A DNA stretch of 64,000 bases from Corynebacterium rhinophilum. Its GTDB lineage: Bacteria > Actinomycetota > Actinomycetes > Mycobacteriales > Mycobacteriaceae. The stretch spans positions 16,463-80,462 of the forward strand of contig NZ_JASPHQ010000012.1 in assembly GCF_030227225.1 (NCBI RefSeq). The letters are read 5' to 3'. Under the pieces are notes generated by a model that searched no databases, had not been told where the DNA came from, and saw only the letters and a program-made list of their open reading frames with translations. How positions within the stretch are numbered: position 1 is the stretch's first letter; every line of letters begins with the position of its first letter. Position numbers and translations under genes: made by a program. Below, in pieces: positions 9,565 through 16,608 of this stretch.

Positions 9565-11052
9565 CTATTTTTTCGAATCTCCGTTCAAAAGATTTTCAAA
9601 GGCGTCCCGCGCCCGGCGCAGGTTGGAGCGCATGCTCGGTTCGTCATAGTCCTCCGGGGTGGAATCGACGTCGACGGAGGCGTCGAGCGTGGTGGAATCG
9701 CCATCGGAAGCCGCGTCGGCGCCGGCGATATCGGGGTTGGCGTGTTCTGGGACCTTGCGCCATTGCTCGCGCTTGTACTGCGCTTGCTCTTCGGTATAGC
9801 GGCCGATGAGGTAGCCCGCGACGGTGGAGTAGTTGAGCTCGGAGGAGTGCTTTTCCCCGGACTGCAGCTTCATCATGTCTTGGACGTAGCGATAAGCCAC
9901 CGCGATCATGGCGGCGGTCGGCACGGCCAAGAATCCACCAATGAGTCCAAAGAGCGCGGAGCCGACGATGACGGAGACCAAAACAATGACTGGGTGCAGG
10001 TTCATGGCCTTCGCCTGCAGCCACGGCGAGAGGACATTGCCTTCAAGCTGCTGGACCAAAAGAACGAGACCCAAGACCAACAGTGCTTGGGTAAAGCCCA
10101 AAGACACTAAGGCGATAACCACCGCGAGCGCGCCAGAGACAATGGCGCCGACGAACGGGATGAAGCCGGCGATGAAGGTGATGATTGCCAGGGCCATCGC
10201 CAAGGGCACGCCGATAAGCACGAGGCCGAGGCCGATAAAGATGGCATCGATAAGCGAGACCACTGCCTGTGCCCGAATGAATCCGCCCAGGGTATTCCAG
10301 GCGCGCGTGAGCAATTCCGTGAGGTGCCAGCCGGCGCGTCGGCCGGTGGCATCGCGCAGCCACGGCAGGAATTTGGTGCCGTCCTTGAGGAAGAAGAAGG
10401 TGAGCACCAAGACAATGAACACCGTAACGAAAAATGAGGTGGCATTGCCGATGCCCGTAAATACAGACCCGGCGATAACGCCCGCACGCTCTTGCAACCA
10501 GCCCGCGGCCTCGTCAATATAGGTGCTCATATCGTCGCTATCGAGGTTCAACGGTGGACCCTGGGCCCAAACCTGGAGCTGCTGGATGCCCGAGACCGTT
10601 TGTAGGTAGAGCGACTGGGATTGCCGCATGAAGTCCGGCGCCACCGAGGCGATGAGCCCACCGACGGCGGCTGAAGAGAGCAGGATTGTCACAATCGCTG
10701 CCAGGCCCGCGGGTAGTCCCTTTGTTCGCATCCAACGCGCCATGGGGTTAAGCACTGTACAGATAATAAGAGCCAAGAGCACTGGAAGGATGCCCTGCCA
10801 GAAGCTACCCAGGACCTGATATACAGCAAAAAGGAAAACGCCGATTATCAGCAGGCGCACGGCCCACAGGGAGGTCGATTTCACCATTTCGCCCGCAATG
10901 ACGGAGCGATCGACCTGATTGCCCGGGGGGTGCGGCGATACGTCGTCCAATTGGTTGGTGTCGAAGTCACCGTCCATCTTATCGCCCGGGCTCGCCTGTG
11001 GCTTTTCGGGTGTTGGTTGCTTATCAGAACTCACCCCACCATCTTGCCTCAT
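9565..11052 (-). CDS. AI-2E family transporter (PerM-like)
   Basis: 495 residues; a GTG at 11034 is an alternative start. About 75 N-terminal residues are hydrophilic and proline-rich. They are followed by eight predicted membrane segments with the family pattern, a large soluble loop after TM3 (about residues 150-195), and the conserved GFIPFVGAIVSGALAVVIAL and GNVLSPWLQAKAMNLHPVIVL regions. A charged C-terminal tail of about 90 residues follows. AI-2E family members include AI-2 exporters and Na+/H+ antiporters; this one corresponds by position to Mycobacterium Rv1101c, whose substrate is not established. Divergent from ychF. Confidence 0.88.
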   Translation of the reverse strand: MRQDGGVSSDKQPTPEKPQASPGDKMDGDFDTNQLDDVSPHPPGNQVDRSVIAGEMVKSTSLWAVRLLIIGVFLFAVYQVLGSFWQGILPVLLALIICTVLNPMARWMRTKGLPAGLAAIVTILLSSAAVGGLIASVAPDFMRQSQSLYLQTVSGIQQLQVWAQGPPLNLDSDDMSTYIDEAAGWLQERAGVIAGSVFTGIGNATSFFVTVFIVLVLTFFFLKDGTKFLPWLRDATGRRAGWHLTELLTRAWNTLGGFIRAQAVVSLIDAIFIGLGLVLIGVPLAMALAIITFIAGFIPFVGAIVSGALAVVIALVSLGFTQALLVLGLVLLVQQLEGNVLSPWLQAKAMNLHPVIVLVSVIVGSALFGLIGGFLAVPTAAMIAVAYRYVQDMMKLQSGEKHSSELNYSTVAGYLIGRYTEEQAQYKREQWRKVPEHANPDIAGADAASDGDSTTLDASVDVDSTPEDYDEPSMRSNLRRARDAFENLLNGDSKK

Positions 11053-11081
11053 AACGCGGTAGGTGCGTTAGGATTAGCCCC

Positions 11082-12167
11082 GTGAGTCTTACACTAGGAA
11101 TCGTCGGCTTGCCCAATGTGGGCAAGTCCACTTTGTTTAATGCCCTGACCCGTTCCGAAATCTTGGCGGCTAATTACCCATTCGCCACCATCGAGCCCAA
11201 CGTGGGCTTGGTGGAGCTGCCGGATCCCCGTTTGGACGCCCTCGCCAAGATGTTCAACTCCGAGCGTATCTTGCCGGCGACCGTGTCCTTCGTGGATATT
11301 GCCGGCATCGTCGCAGGTGCCTCGCAGGGCGAGGGTATGGGAAACGCCTTCCTAGCCAATATCCGCGAGGCCGACGCTATCTGCCAGGTGGTCCGCGCCT
11401 TTTCTGATGACAATGTCATCCACGTCGATGGCCAGGTAGATCCCGGCAATGACATTTCCGTTATTAATACAGAGCTGATTCTGGCGGATCTGCAGACCAT
11501 AGAGAAGGCCCTGCCGCGCCTAGAAAAGGATGCCCGGAAGAATAAGGACTTGGCGCCTGTTGTGGAGGCCACCAAGAAGGCGCAGGAAATCCTAGAGGAT
11601 GACCGCACCCTCTTCGCCGCCGCCAAGACCGGCGAGATTGATCTTTCCCTCGTACGCGAGCTGCACCTGATGACGGCTAAGCCCTTCCTCTATGTCTTTA
11701 ACTCGGACGAGGCTGTGCTTACCGATGCCACCAAGAAGGACGAACTGCGCCAGCTCGTCGCCCCAGCAGATTGCGTTTTCCTCGATGCACAAACCGAGTC
11801 CGAGCTCTTGGAGCTGGATGAGGACGAGGCAAGCGAGCTGCTCGAGGCAGTAGGCCAAGAAGAGCCCGGCTTGGCTACCTTGGCCAAGGCTGGTTTCTCC
11901 ACCTTGGGCCTGCAAACCTACCTCACCGCTGGTGAAAAGGAAGCCCGCGCGTGGACCATTAAGCAAGGCGCTGCCGCACCCCAGGCCGCTGGAGTTATCC
12001 ACACCGACTTTGAAAAGAAGTTCATCAAGGCTGAAATCGTCTCCTTCGACGATCTCGTTGCCGCCGGCTCCATGGCCGAGGCGCGCGCCAACGGCAAGGT
12101 CCGTCAAGAAGGCAAGGACTACATCATGCACGATGGCGACGTGTGTGACTTCAAGATCGGCGGCTAA
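11082..12167 (+). CDS. ychF: Redox-regulated ATPase/GTPase YchF (Obg family)
   Basis: 361 residues starting at GTG 11082. A TAGGAT -10 lies about 7 bases upstream, so the mRNA is probably leaderless. G1 is GLPNVGKSTLFNALT, G3 is DIAGIVAGASQGEGMGNAFL, and the G4 equivalent PFLYVFNSDE lacks the canonical NKxD, consistent with the ATP preference of this family. A helical hairpin insert and the C-terminal TGS domain (about residues 277-360, ending HDGDVCDFKIGG) are intact. YchF binds ribosomes and is involved in stress responses. Confidence 0.97.
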   Translation: MSLTLGIVGLPNVGKSTLFNALTRSEILAANYPFATIEPNVGLVELPDPRLDALAKMFNSERILPATVSFVDIAGIVAGASQGEGMGNAFLANIREADAICQVVRAFSDDNVIHVDGQVDPGNDISVINTELILADLQTIEKALPRLEKDARKNKDLAPVVEATKKAQEILEDDRTLFAAAKTGEIDLSLVRELHLMTAKPFLYVFNSDEAVLTDATKKDELRQLVAPADCVFLDAQTESELLELDEDEASELLEAVGQEEPGLATLAKAGFSTLGLQTYLTAGEKEARAWTIKQGAAAPQAAGVIHTDFEKKFIKAEIVSFDDLVAAGSMAEARANGKVRQEGKDYIMHDGDVCDFKIGG

Positions 12168-12265
12168 ATCCTAGCTTGTTGCAGGTCGCGAAAGTAAACG
12201 TGGCGAGCGCGCGAATGTAGAGTTATCCTATTTGCGTACCCGACAACAATAAGGAGGTCATAATA

Positions 12266-12799
12266 ATGGCTGAGCTAGAAAACAAGACGATTGCAATCAT
12301 TGCGACGAATGACTTTGAAGACTCCGAGCTGACCTCTCCGCTAGAGGCCGTGCAGAAGGCCGGCGCTACTGTGAAGGTTCTGGCGCCTAAGGCCGGCACC
12401 ATTACGGGCAAGAACGGTACCGAGATTAGCGTTGATGCTACGACCAAGGACTCCGAGGGTGAGACCTTCGACGGCATCATCTTGCCTGGCGGCACCAATA
12501 ACGCTGACCTCATCCGCCTGGATGAGGCAGCCGTTAGCATCGTGCGCAAGCACATGGGCGAGGACCGCCCCTTGGGCGCCATCTGCCACGGCGGTTGGAT
12601 TCTAGCCGATGCAGAGGCCCTCAAGGGTCGCACCTTGACGTCCTTCCCGTCCCTGCAGACCGATCTCCGCAACGCAGGTGCTACCTGGGTTGACGAAGAG
12701 GTCCACTGCGATCAGGGCTTGGTCTCCTCCCGTACCCCGGATGACTTGCCTGCATTCAACGCTAAGTTGGTCGAAGAGTTCGCAGAGGGTCAGCACTAA
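12266..12799 (+). CDS. DJ-1/PfpI family glutamine amidotransferase-like protein
   Basis: 177 residues with an excellent ribosome-binding site (AAGGAGG, 8 bases before ATG). The fold is recognisable from IAIIATNDFEDSELTSPLEAV at the N-terminus (the catalytic-triad acid region), the FDGIILPGGTNN loop, and the nucleophile elbow PLGAICHGGWILADA with its cysteine. PfpI/YhbO/YraA-type members act as proteases, chaperones or glyoxalase III/deglycases in stress survival; sequence alone does not choose among these. It is monocistronic, with a perfect 16-bp terminator 22 bp downstream. Confidence 0.9.
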   Translation: MAELENKTIAIIATNDFEDSELTSPLEAVQKAGATVKVLAPKAGTITGKNGTEISVDATTKDSEGETFDGIILPGGTNNADLIRLDEAAVSIVRKHMGEDRPLGAICHGGWILADAEALKGRTLTSFPSLQTDLRNAGATWVDEEVHCDQGLVSSRTPDDLPAFNAKLVEEFAEGQH

Positions 12800-12820
12800 A
12801 TTAGGCTAAAGCCTTAATTA

Positions 12821-12870
12821 CTCCCTACGAGCCAGAGTGTGAGAAACTTTCTGGCTCGTAGGGAGATTTT
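12821..12870 (+). terminator. Strong Rho-independent terminator after the PfpI-like gene
   Basis: CTCCCTACGAGCCAGA (12821-12836) pairs without mismatch with TCTGGCTCGTAGGGAG (12850-12865), 13-nt loop, followed by ATTTT (12866-12870). Confidence 0.9.
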
Positions 12871-12956
12871 CGTCTATATGGGCTCCTCGCGTTCGCTAGG
12901 GTGGATCAAGGATTTGGTTGAATGTTTAAGGATTCTCGCCGTCTGCTAACCTTTGA

Positions 12957-13098
12957 ACCTAGAAGGGGAGTAGTTCCTACGGCGCTTACTGCGCCGCGAT
13001 GACTGGTCGACACACTGGCTTAAAGGCCCGGCCACTCAGCATCGAGGCATTCGATGCGAACGAGACCTTCGGACTGATTCTGGTTGCCGAAGGGAGAG
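12957..13098 (+). promoter_or_regulatory. yybP-ykoY family manganese riboswitch with translational expression platform
   Basis: The family landmarks are present in order: GGGGAGTAG (12965-12973), a GC hairpin CGGCGC/GCGCCG (12980-12996), the GGTCGACACAC segment near 13006, a perfect GCATCGA/TCGATGC hairpin (about 13039-13058), and the closing GCGAACGAGACCTTC (ends 13070). GAAGG (12962-12966) can pair with CCTTC (13066-13070) as helix P1. Beyond the aptamer, CCTTCGG (13066-13072) can instead pair perfectly with CCGAAGG (13087-13093), which overlaps the Shine-Dalgarno AAGGGAGAG (13090-13098). Mn2+ binding should favour P1 and free the ribosome-binding site. The family is known to be Mn2+-sensing; the switching scheme here is inference. 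Confidence 0.85.
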
Positions 13099-13107
13099 TA
13101 GTAGACC

Positions 13108-14022
13108 TTGTCTTCTTTAAGTACTGAGCAGCGTATTTTAGAGCGCTTTATGATGTTGTCCATCGCCGCGGCGGTGGCGACAATTGTCCTGAAATCCCTG
13201 GCGGCATGGCTGACGGGCTCGGTTGGTTTCTTCTCTGATGCCCTCGAATCCCTCGTGAATCTCGTGGCCGCCATCGCAGGTTATTGCGCCTTGCGTATTG
13301 CCGCTAAGCCTGCCGATGATAATCACCACTTTGGCCACGGTAAGGCGGAGTATATTTCCGCGTTGGTAGAAGGGGCGATGATTTTCATTGCGGCAGGAGC
13401 CATCATCTACACCGCAGTCCAACGCCTTTTTACTCCCCAGCCCGTTGAAGAAGGCGGTTGGGGCTTAGCGCTGTCGCTATTGTCCTCGTTGCTCAATCTG
13501 GGCGTCGGTTTGGCCCTGATTAAGGCGGGCAAGTGCTACCGGTCTGCGACGCTAAATGCGGATGGGCACCACCTGATTACGGATGTGTGGACCTCCGCCG
13601 GCGTTCTCGCCGGCATGGCTGCGGTGTATCTCACGGGCTGGTTGTGGCTTGATGCGCTTGTGGCCTTGGCCGTTGGCATCAATATCTTGTGGACGGGATT
13701 TAAGATTTTGCGCGATTCCGTCAGCAGCCTGCTTTCTGAGGCCCTTCCGCAAGAAGAGCAAGATCAAATTTGGGATCTCTTAGCTGAACTGGAAAAAGAA
13801 AAGTCCGTGACTTTCACGGATCGGCGTACGGTAGCCTCCGGCAGGCAAAGAATGGTCTACCTGACCATGGAGGTGCCAGCGGACTGGAGCGTGCTCTACT
13901 CACACGAGATTGCCGATGACGTCGAAGTTGCCCTCGACGAGCTTTTCGCCGGATGCAGCGTATTTATCCACGTGGAGCCGGCCGGTGTTGCACATCGCCG
14001 CCCACTTCCATTCCGGCAATAA
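13108..14022 (+). CDS. Cation diffusion facilitator exporter, probably for manganese
   Basis: 304 residues starting at TTG 13108, 11 bases after AGGGAG. The CDF architecture is six membrane segments followed by a cytoplasmic domain of about 90 residues. The TM2 metal site reads FFSDALESLVN (DxxxS/E-type) and the TM5 site reads DGHHLITDVWTS (HxxxD, with a neighbouring HH). The loop DNHHFGHGKAEYISAL is the family's histidine-bearing GHGKAE motif. CDF proteins export divalent cations in exchange for protons. An Mn2+ riboswitch directly upstream points to Mn2+ efflux rather than the zinc usually assumed. It shares a bidirectional terminator with the next gene. Confidence 0.9.
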   Translation: MSSLSTEQRILERFMMLSIAAAVATIVLKSLAAWLTGSVGFFSDALESLVNLVAAIAGYCALRIAAKPADDNHHFGHGKAEYISALVEGAMIFIAAGAIIYTAVQRLFTPQPVEEGGWGLALSLLSSLLNLGVGLALIKAGKCYRSATLNADGHHLITDVWTSAGVLAGMAAVYLTGWLWLDALVALAVGINILWTGFKILRDSVSSLLSEALPQEEQDQIWDLLAELEKEKSVTFTDRRTVASGRQRMVYLTMEVPADWSVLYSHEIADDVEVALDELFAGCSVFIHVEPAGVAHRRPLPFRQ

Positions 14023-14060
14023 ATAAAGGCCCAAGGCGCTGTGCCCTGGGCCTTTATTTT
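14021..14060. terminator. Bidirectional terminator between the CDF exporter and the dicarboxylate symporter
   Basis: AAATAAAGGCCCAAGGC (14021-14037) pairs with GCCCTGGGCCTTTATTTT (14043-14060) with one small imperfection. The run of T on one side and A on the other lets it work on both strands; the left arm includes the CDF stop codon. Confidence 0.85.
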
Positions 14061-14066
14061 CGTTTA

Positions 14067-15428
14067 TTAAGCCTTGACGCTTACTTCCTCGTCGGAGTCT
14101 TCCTCCATGATGTGCTTGACGCCATTTTCGGCTTCATCCCAGACCTCTTGGTTCTGGATGCCCGCGCGCTTGGCGACGACCGTCGCGCACAATGCCTGAC
14201 CCGTGACGTTGAGTGCCGTACGGCCCATGTCAATGATGGGCTCAATGGCCAGCAGCAAACCAACGCCGGCCAAAGGAAGGCCCAGCGTGGACAGGGTCAG
14301 CGTGAGCATGACTGTCGCGCCAGTGGTACCCGCGGTAGCCGCGGAACCAATAACGGAGACGAAAATGATGAGCAGGTATTGCGTGAAGTCTAGGTCCACG
14401 CCATAGAATTGCGCGACGAAAATCGCGGCAACAGCAGGGTAGACGGAGGCGCAGCCATCCATCTTCGTAGTGGCACCGAGTGGCACTGCGAAGGACGCGT
14501 ACTCGGTGGGAACGCCCAAGGCGCGTTCGCTGAAGCGTTGCGTTGCGGGCATAACACCCATAGAGGAGCGGGTGACAAAGCCCAAGGACGTTACCGGCCA
14601 AATGCGCTTGTAGAAGCCCGTGACCGAGATATTGTTGAACTTCAGTACCGCTGGGTAGACCACGGCGAAGACGATTGCCAGGCCCACATACATTGCCAAG
14701 ACGAATTTGCCCAGAGAGCCAAGTGCGTCCCAGCCGTAGGTAGCAACTGCCTTACCAATAAGCGCTGCGGTACCAATCGGTGCCAGGCGGATAATCCACC
14801 ACAGGACCTTCTGGATGACCTTGAGGAAGGACTCCGTAAAGTGCAGGAAGGGATCGGCTGCCTTACCGGTCTGTACGGCGGCAATGCCAATGGCCAAGGA
14901 GATAACCAGCAGCTGAAGCGCACCGAAGTTCAGCGATATTTCGCCATCGCTGGCAGAGGCGGTAAGGCCAAAGAAGTTTTGTGGCAGGAGCTGCTCAAAG
15001 AAGGCAGTCCACGAACCAACGCTTGAAGGATCCTCTGCAGCGGATGCATCGACGCTCGTGCCAGCACCGGGCTTCATGACTAATGCCACGACGATGCCCA
15101 CGATGACGGAAAAGAACGCCGTAATGGCGAACCACACCAACGTAGAAATGGCCAACGATGCGGCATTGGCAACCTTGCGCAGGTTAGCTACAGAGGTGAC
15201 CACCGCGGCGAAGATAAGCGGCGGAACCATGACCTTCAATAGCTGGACATAGGCGCCACCGACACCGCTGAGCAGGTTGGTTAACCACCCTGGGTTGTCA
15301 GGATCGGTATTCATCCCAGATGCGATCAGTCCTAGGATGAGGCCGATAATAAGGCCCGCAATGACTTGCGCGCCAAACCCCGTTGCCCAGCTAGGAAGTT
15401 TGGAGCGAGAGGAAACTTTTTGTGTCAT
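14067..15428 (-). CDS. Dicarboxylate/amino acid:cation symporter (DAACS family)
   Basis: 453 residues from the ATG at 15428, which has AAAGGA 8 bases upstream; the open frame runs further to 15530 without homology. The topology is that of GltPh-like proteins: about eight membrane helices with two re-entrant hairpins. The serine-rich HP1 region reads FVTRSSMGVMPATQRF, TM7 carries ATTKMDGCASVYPAVAAIFVAQ (NMDGT-type motif, here KMDGC), and HP2 lies in SVIGSAATAGTTGA. It imports C4-dicarboxylates or acidic/neutral amino acids with Na+ or H+. The C-terminal 25 residues are strongly acidic. Confidence 0.93.
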   Translation of the reverse strand: MTQKVSSRSKLPSWATGFGAQVIAGLIIGLILGLIASGMNTDPDNPGWLTNLLSGVGGAYVQLLKVMVPPLIFAAVVTSVANLRKVANAASLAISTLVWFAITAFFSVIVGIVVALVMKPGAGTSVDASAAEDPSSVGSWTAFFEQLLPQNFFGLTASASDGEISLNFGALQLLVISLAIGIAAVQTGKAADPFLHFTESFLKVIQKVLWWIIRLAPIGTAALIGKAVATYGWDALGSLGKFVLAMYVGLAIVFAVVYPAVLKFNNISVTGFYKRIWPVTSLGFVTRSSMGVMPATQRFSERALGVPTEYASFAVPLGATTKMDGCASVYPAVAAIFVAQFYGVDLDFTQYLLIIFVSVIGSAATAGTTGATVMLTLTLSTLGLPLAGVGLLLAIEPIIDMGRTALNVTGQALCATVVAKRAGIQNQEVWDEAENGVKHIMEEDSDEEVSVKA

Positions 15429-15568
15429 AGAACGTCCTTTAGAAATAAAATGAACAGGTCTGACTATTTGTTGAGTACGGTTCTGTTCAACTTCAACTAG
15501 TTTCACTTTATTCCACACGTCAAACCGCAAAGAAAAAGGGTCTCGTTTGCAGCAGGTGAATTGCTTTG

Positions 15569-15590
15569 ACCGCTTTGTAGATAAAGCGGT
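15569..15590. repeat. Short perfect palindrome upstream of the symporter gene
   Basis: ACCGCTTT (15569-15576) and AAAGCGGT (15583-15590) form an 8-bp inverted repeat with a GTAGAT spacer, about 140 bp upstream of the symporter start. It is too short and lacks a T-run for a terminator; it could be a regulator-binding site. No regulator gene is adjacent. Confidence 0.4.
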
Positions 15591-15688
15591 TCAGTATCCA
15601 CTCATGCTTTCACCTTCAGCTGCGACCTCCATCCCGCCCTTTATCTCTTCCTCCTGCAACCCCGCGCTTCATCCCTCCTCCTGCAACG

Positions 15689-15888
15689 CCGCCCTTCGCG
15701 CTCACCGCGAGCATCAGCTCGGTTGGCTCGCCTATCTCCCGTGAGCGCGAAGGGAGGGGTAGGGGAGATGAATGGTCGCCCTCGATTTAATACACTGCCC
15801 GTCCGCTCGAATTCGTCTTCCTCACCTTCGCGCTCACCGATAGCGCAGCGCCCCGGTGAAAGCCGCTGCCGGTGAGCGCGAAGGGCGG
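15689..15888. repeat. Palindromic repeat cluster A (2 copies) in a 530-bp intergenic region
   Basis: The 15429-15964 gap has no gene that I can support. It contains two members of the dispersed palindrome family. Copy A1 has arms CCCTTCGCGCTCAC (15692-15705) and GTGAGCGCGAAGGG (15741-15754). Copy A2 has arms CCTTCGCGCTCACC (15825-15838) and GGTGAGCGCGAAGG (15871-15884). Each spans about 60-65 bp with a 30-35 bp loop. Two short CCTCCTGCAAC direct repeats (about 15650 and 15678) precede them. Confidence 0.85.
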
Positions 15889-15964
15889 TTGGGTACTACG
15901 CGCAAACTAAGAGAACAGCGCTTAATCAAAGCAGCGGGGTACCGTTAGCTGCCATACTGGAATG

Positions 15965-16561
15965 ATGAAGATTCTGGTAACTGCTTTTGATGCCTTTGGC
16001 GGCGAAGAGATTAACCCTACAGAACGCGCGCTGGATAGGCTGCCGGATGAAATCCGCGGCGCGCAGATTATTAAGCACCCTGTGCCAACGGTATTCGGTG
16101 AAGCACTGAAACAGGCAATTGCTGCGGCCGAGGAAGAAGATGTGGACGCGGTGGTCTGCCTGGGGCAGGCCGGCGGGCGTGGGCATATCACTCCGGAGCG
16201 GGTAGGCATCAACTTGGCGGATGCTTCTATTCCGGATAATGCGGGCAACCAGCCAATCGATGAACCAGTGGTTGAAGGTGGCCCAGTCGCATACTTTTCC
16301 ACCCTGCCGGTGAAGGCGATGGTCGCAGCGATTCAGGAGGCGGAGATTCCGGCACGGGTCTCGACCACCGCGGGAACGTTTGTGTGCAACCACCTGTTTT
16401 ATGGCCTGCTGCACCATTTCAAAGATACGCAGGTAAAAGCAGGCTTTATCCACGTGCCGTTTATTAAGGAGCAGAATAAAGAAAACAGCCCGATGCTGGA
16501 GCTCGCGGACGTCGTGCAGGGCGTGGAATGCGCGATCAGCGCAGTTGCGAAAAACGCTTAG
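15965..16561 (+). CDS. pcp: Pyrrolidone-carboxylate (pyroglutamyl) peptidase I
   Basis: 198 residues from the second of two adjacent ATG codons (15962 is the alternative). C15 family cysteine peptidase that removes N-terminal pyroglutamate from peptides in the cytosol. Visible motifs are LVTAFDAFGGEEINPTERAL at the N-terminus, LGQAGGRGHITPERVGINL holding the catalytic Glu, the nucleophile segment TTAGTFVCNHLFYGLLH, and the catalytic His in GFIHVPFI. The length is slightly shorter than the common 215. It stands alone just upstream of the formate dehydrogenase operon, 47 bp away on the same strand. Confidence 0.95.
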   Translation: MKILVTAFDAFGGEEINPTERALDRLPDEIRGAQIIKHPVPTVFGEALKQAIAAAEEEDVDAVVCLGQAGGRGHITPERVGINLADASIPDNAGNQPIDEPVVEGGPVAYFSTLPVKAMVAAIQEAEIPARVSTTAGTFVCNHLFYGLLHHFKDTQVKAGFIHVPFIKEQNKENSPMLELADVVQGVECAISAVAKNA

Positions 16562-16608
16562 GGTCACCTTGCTAGAGAAATTTTCCGCCCAAATATAGAT
16601 TTAAAGTC

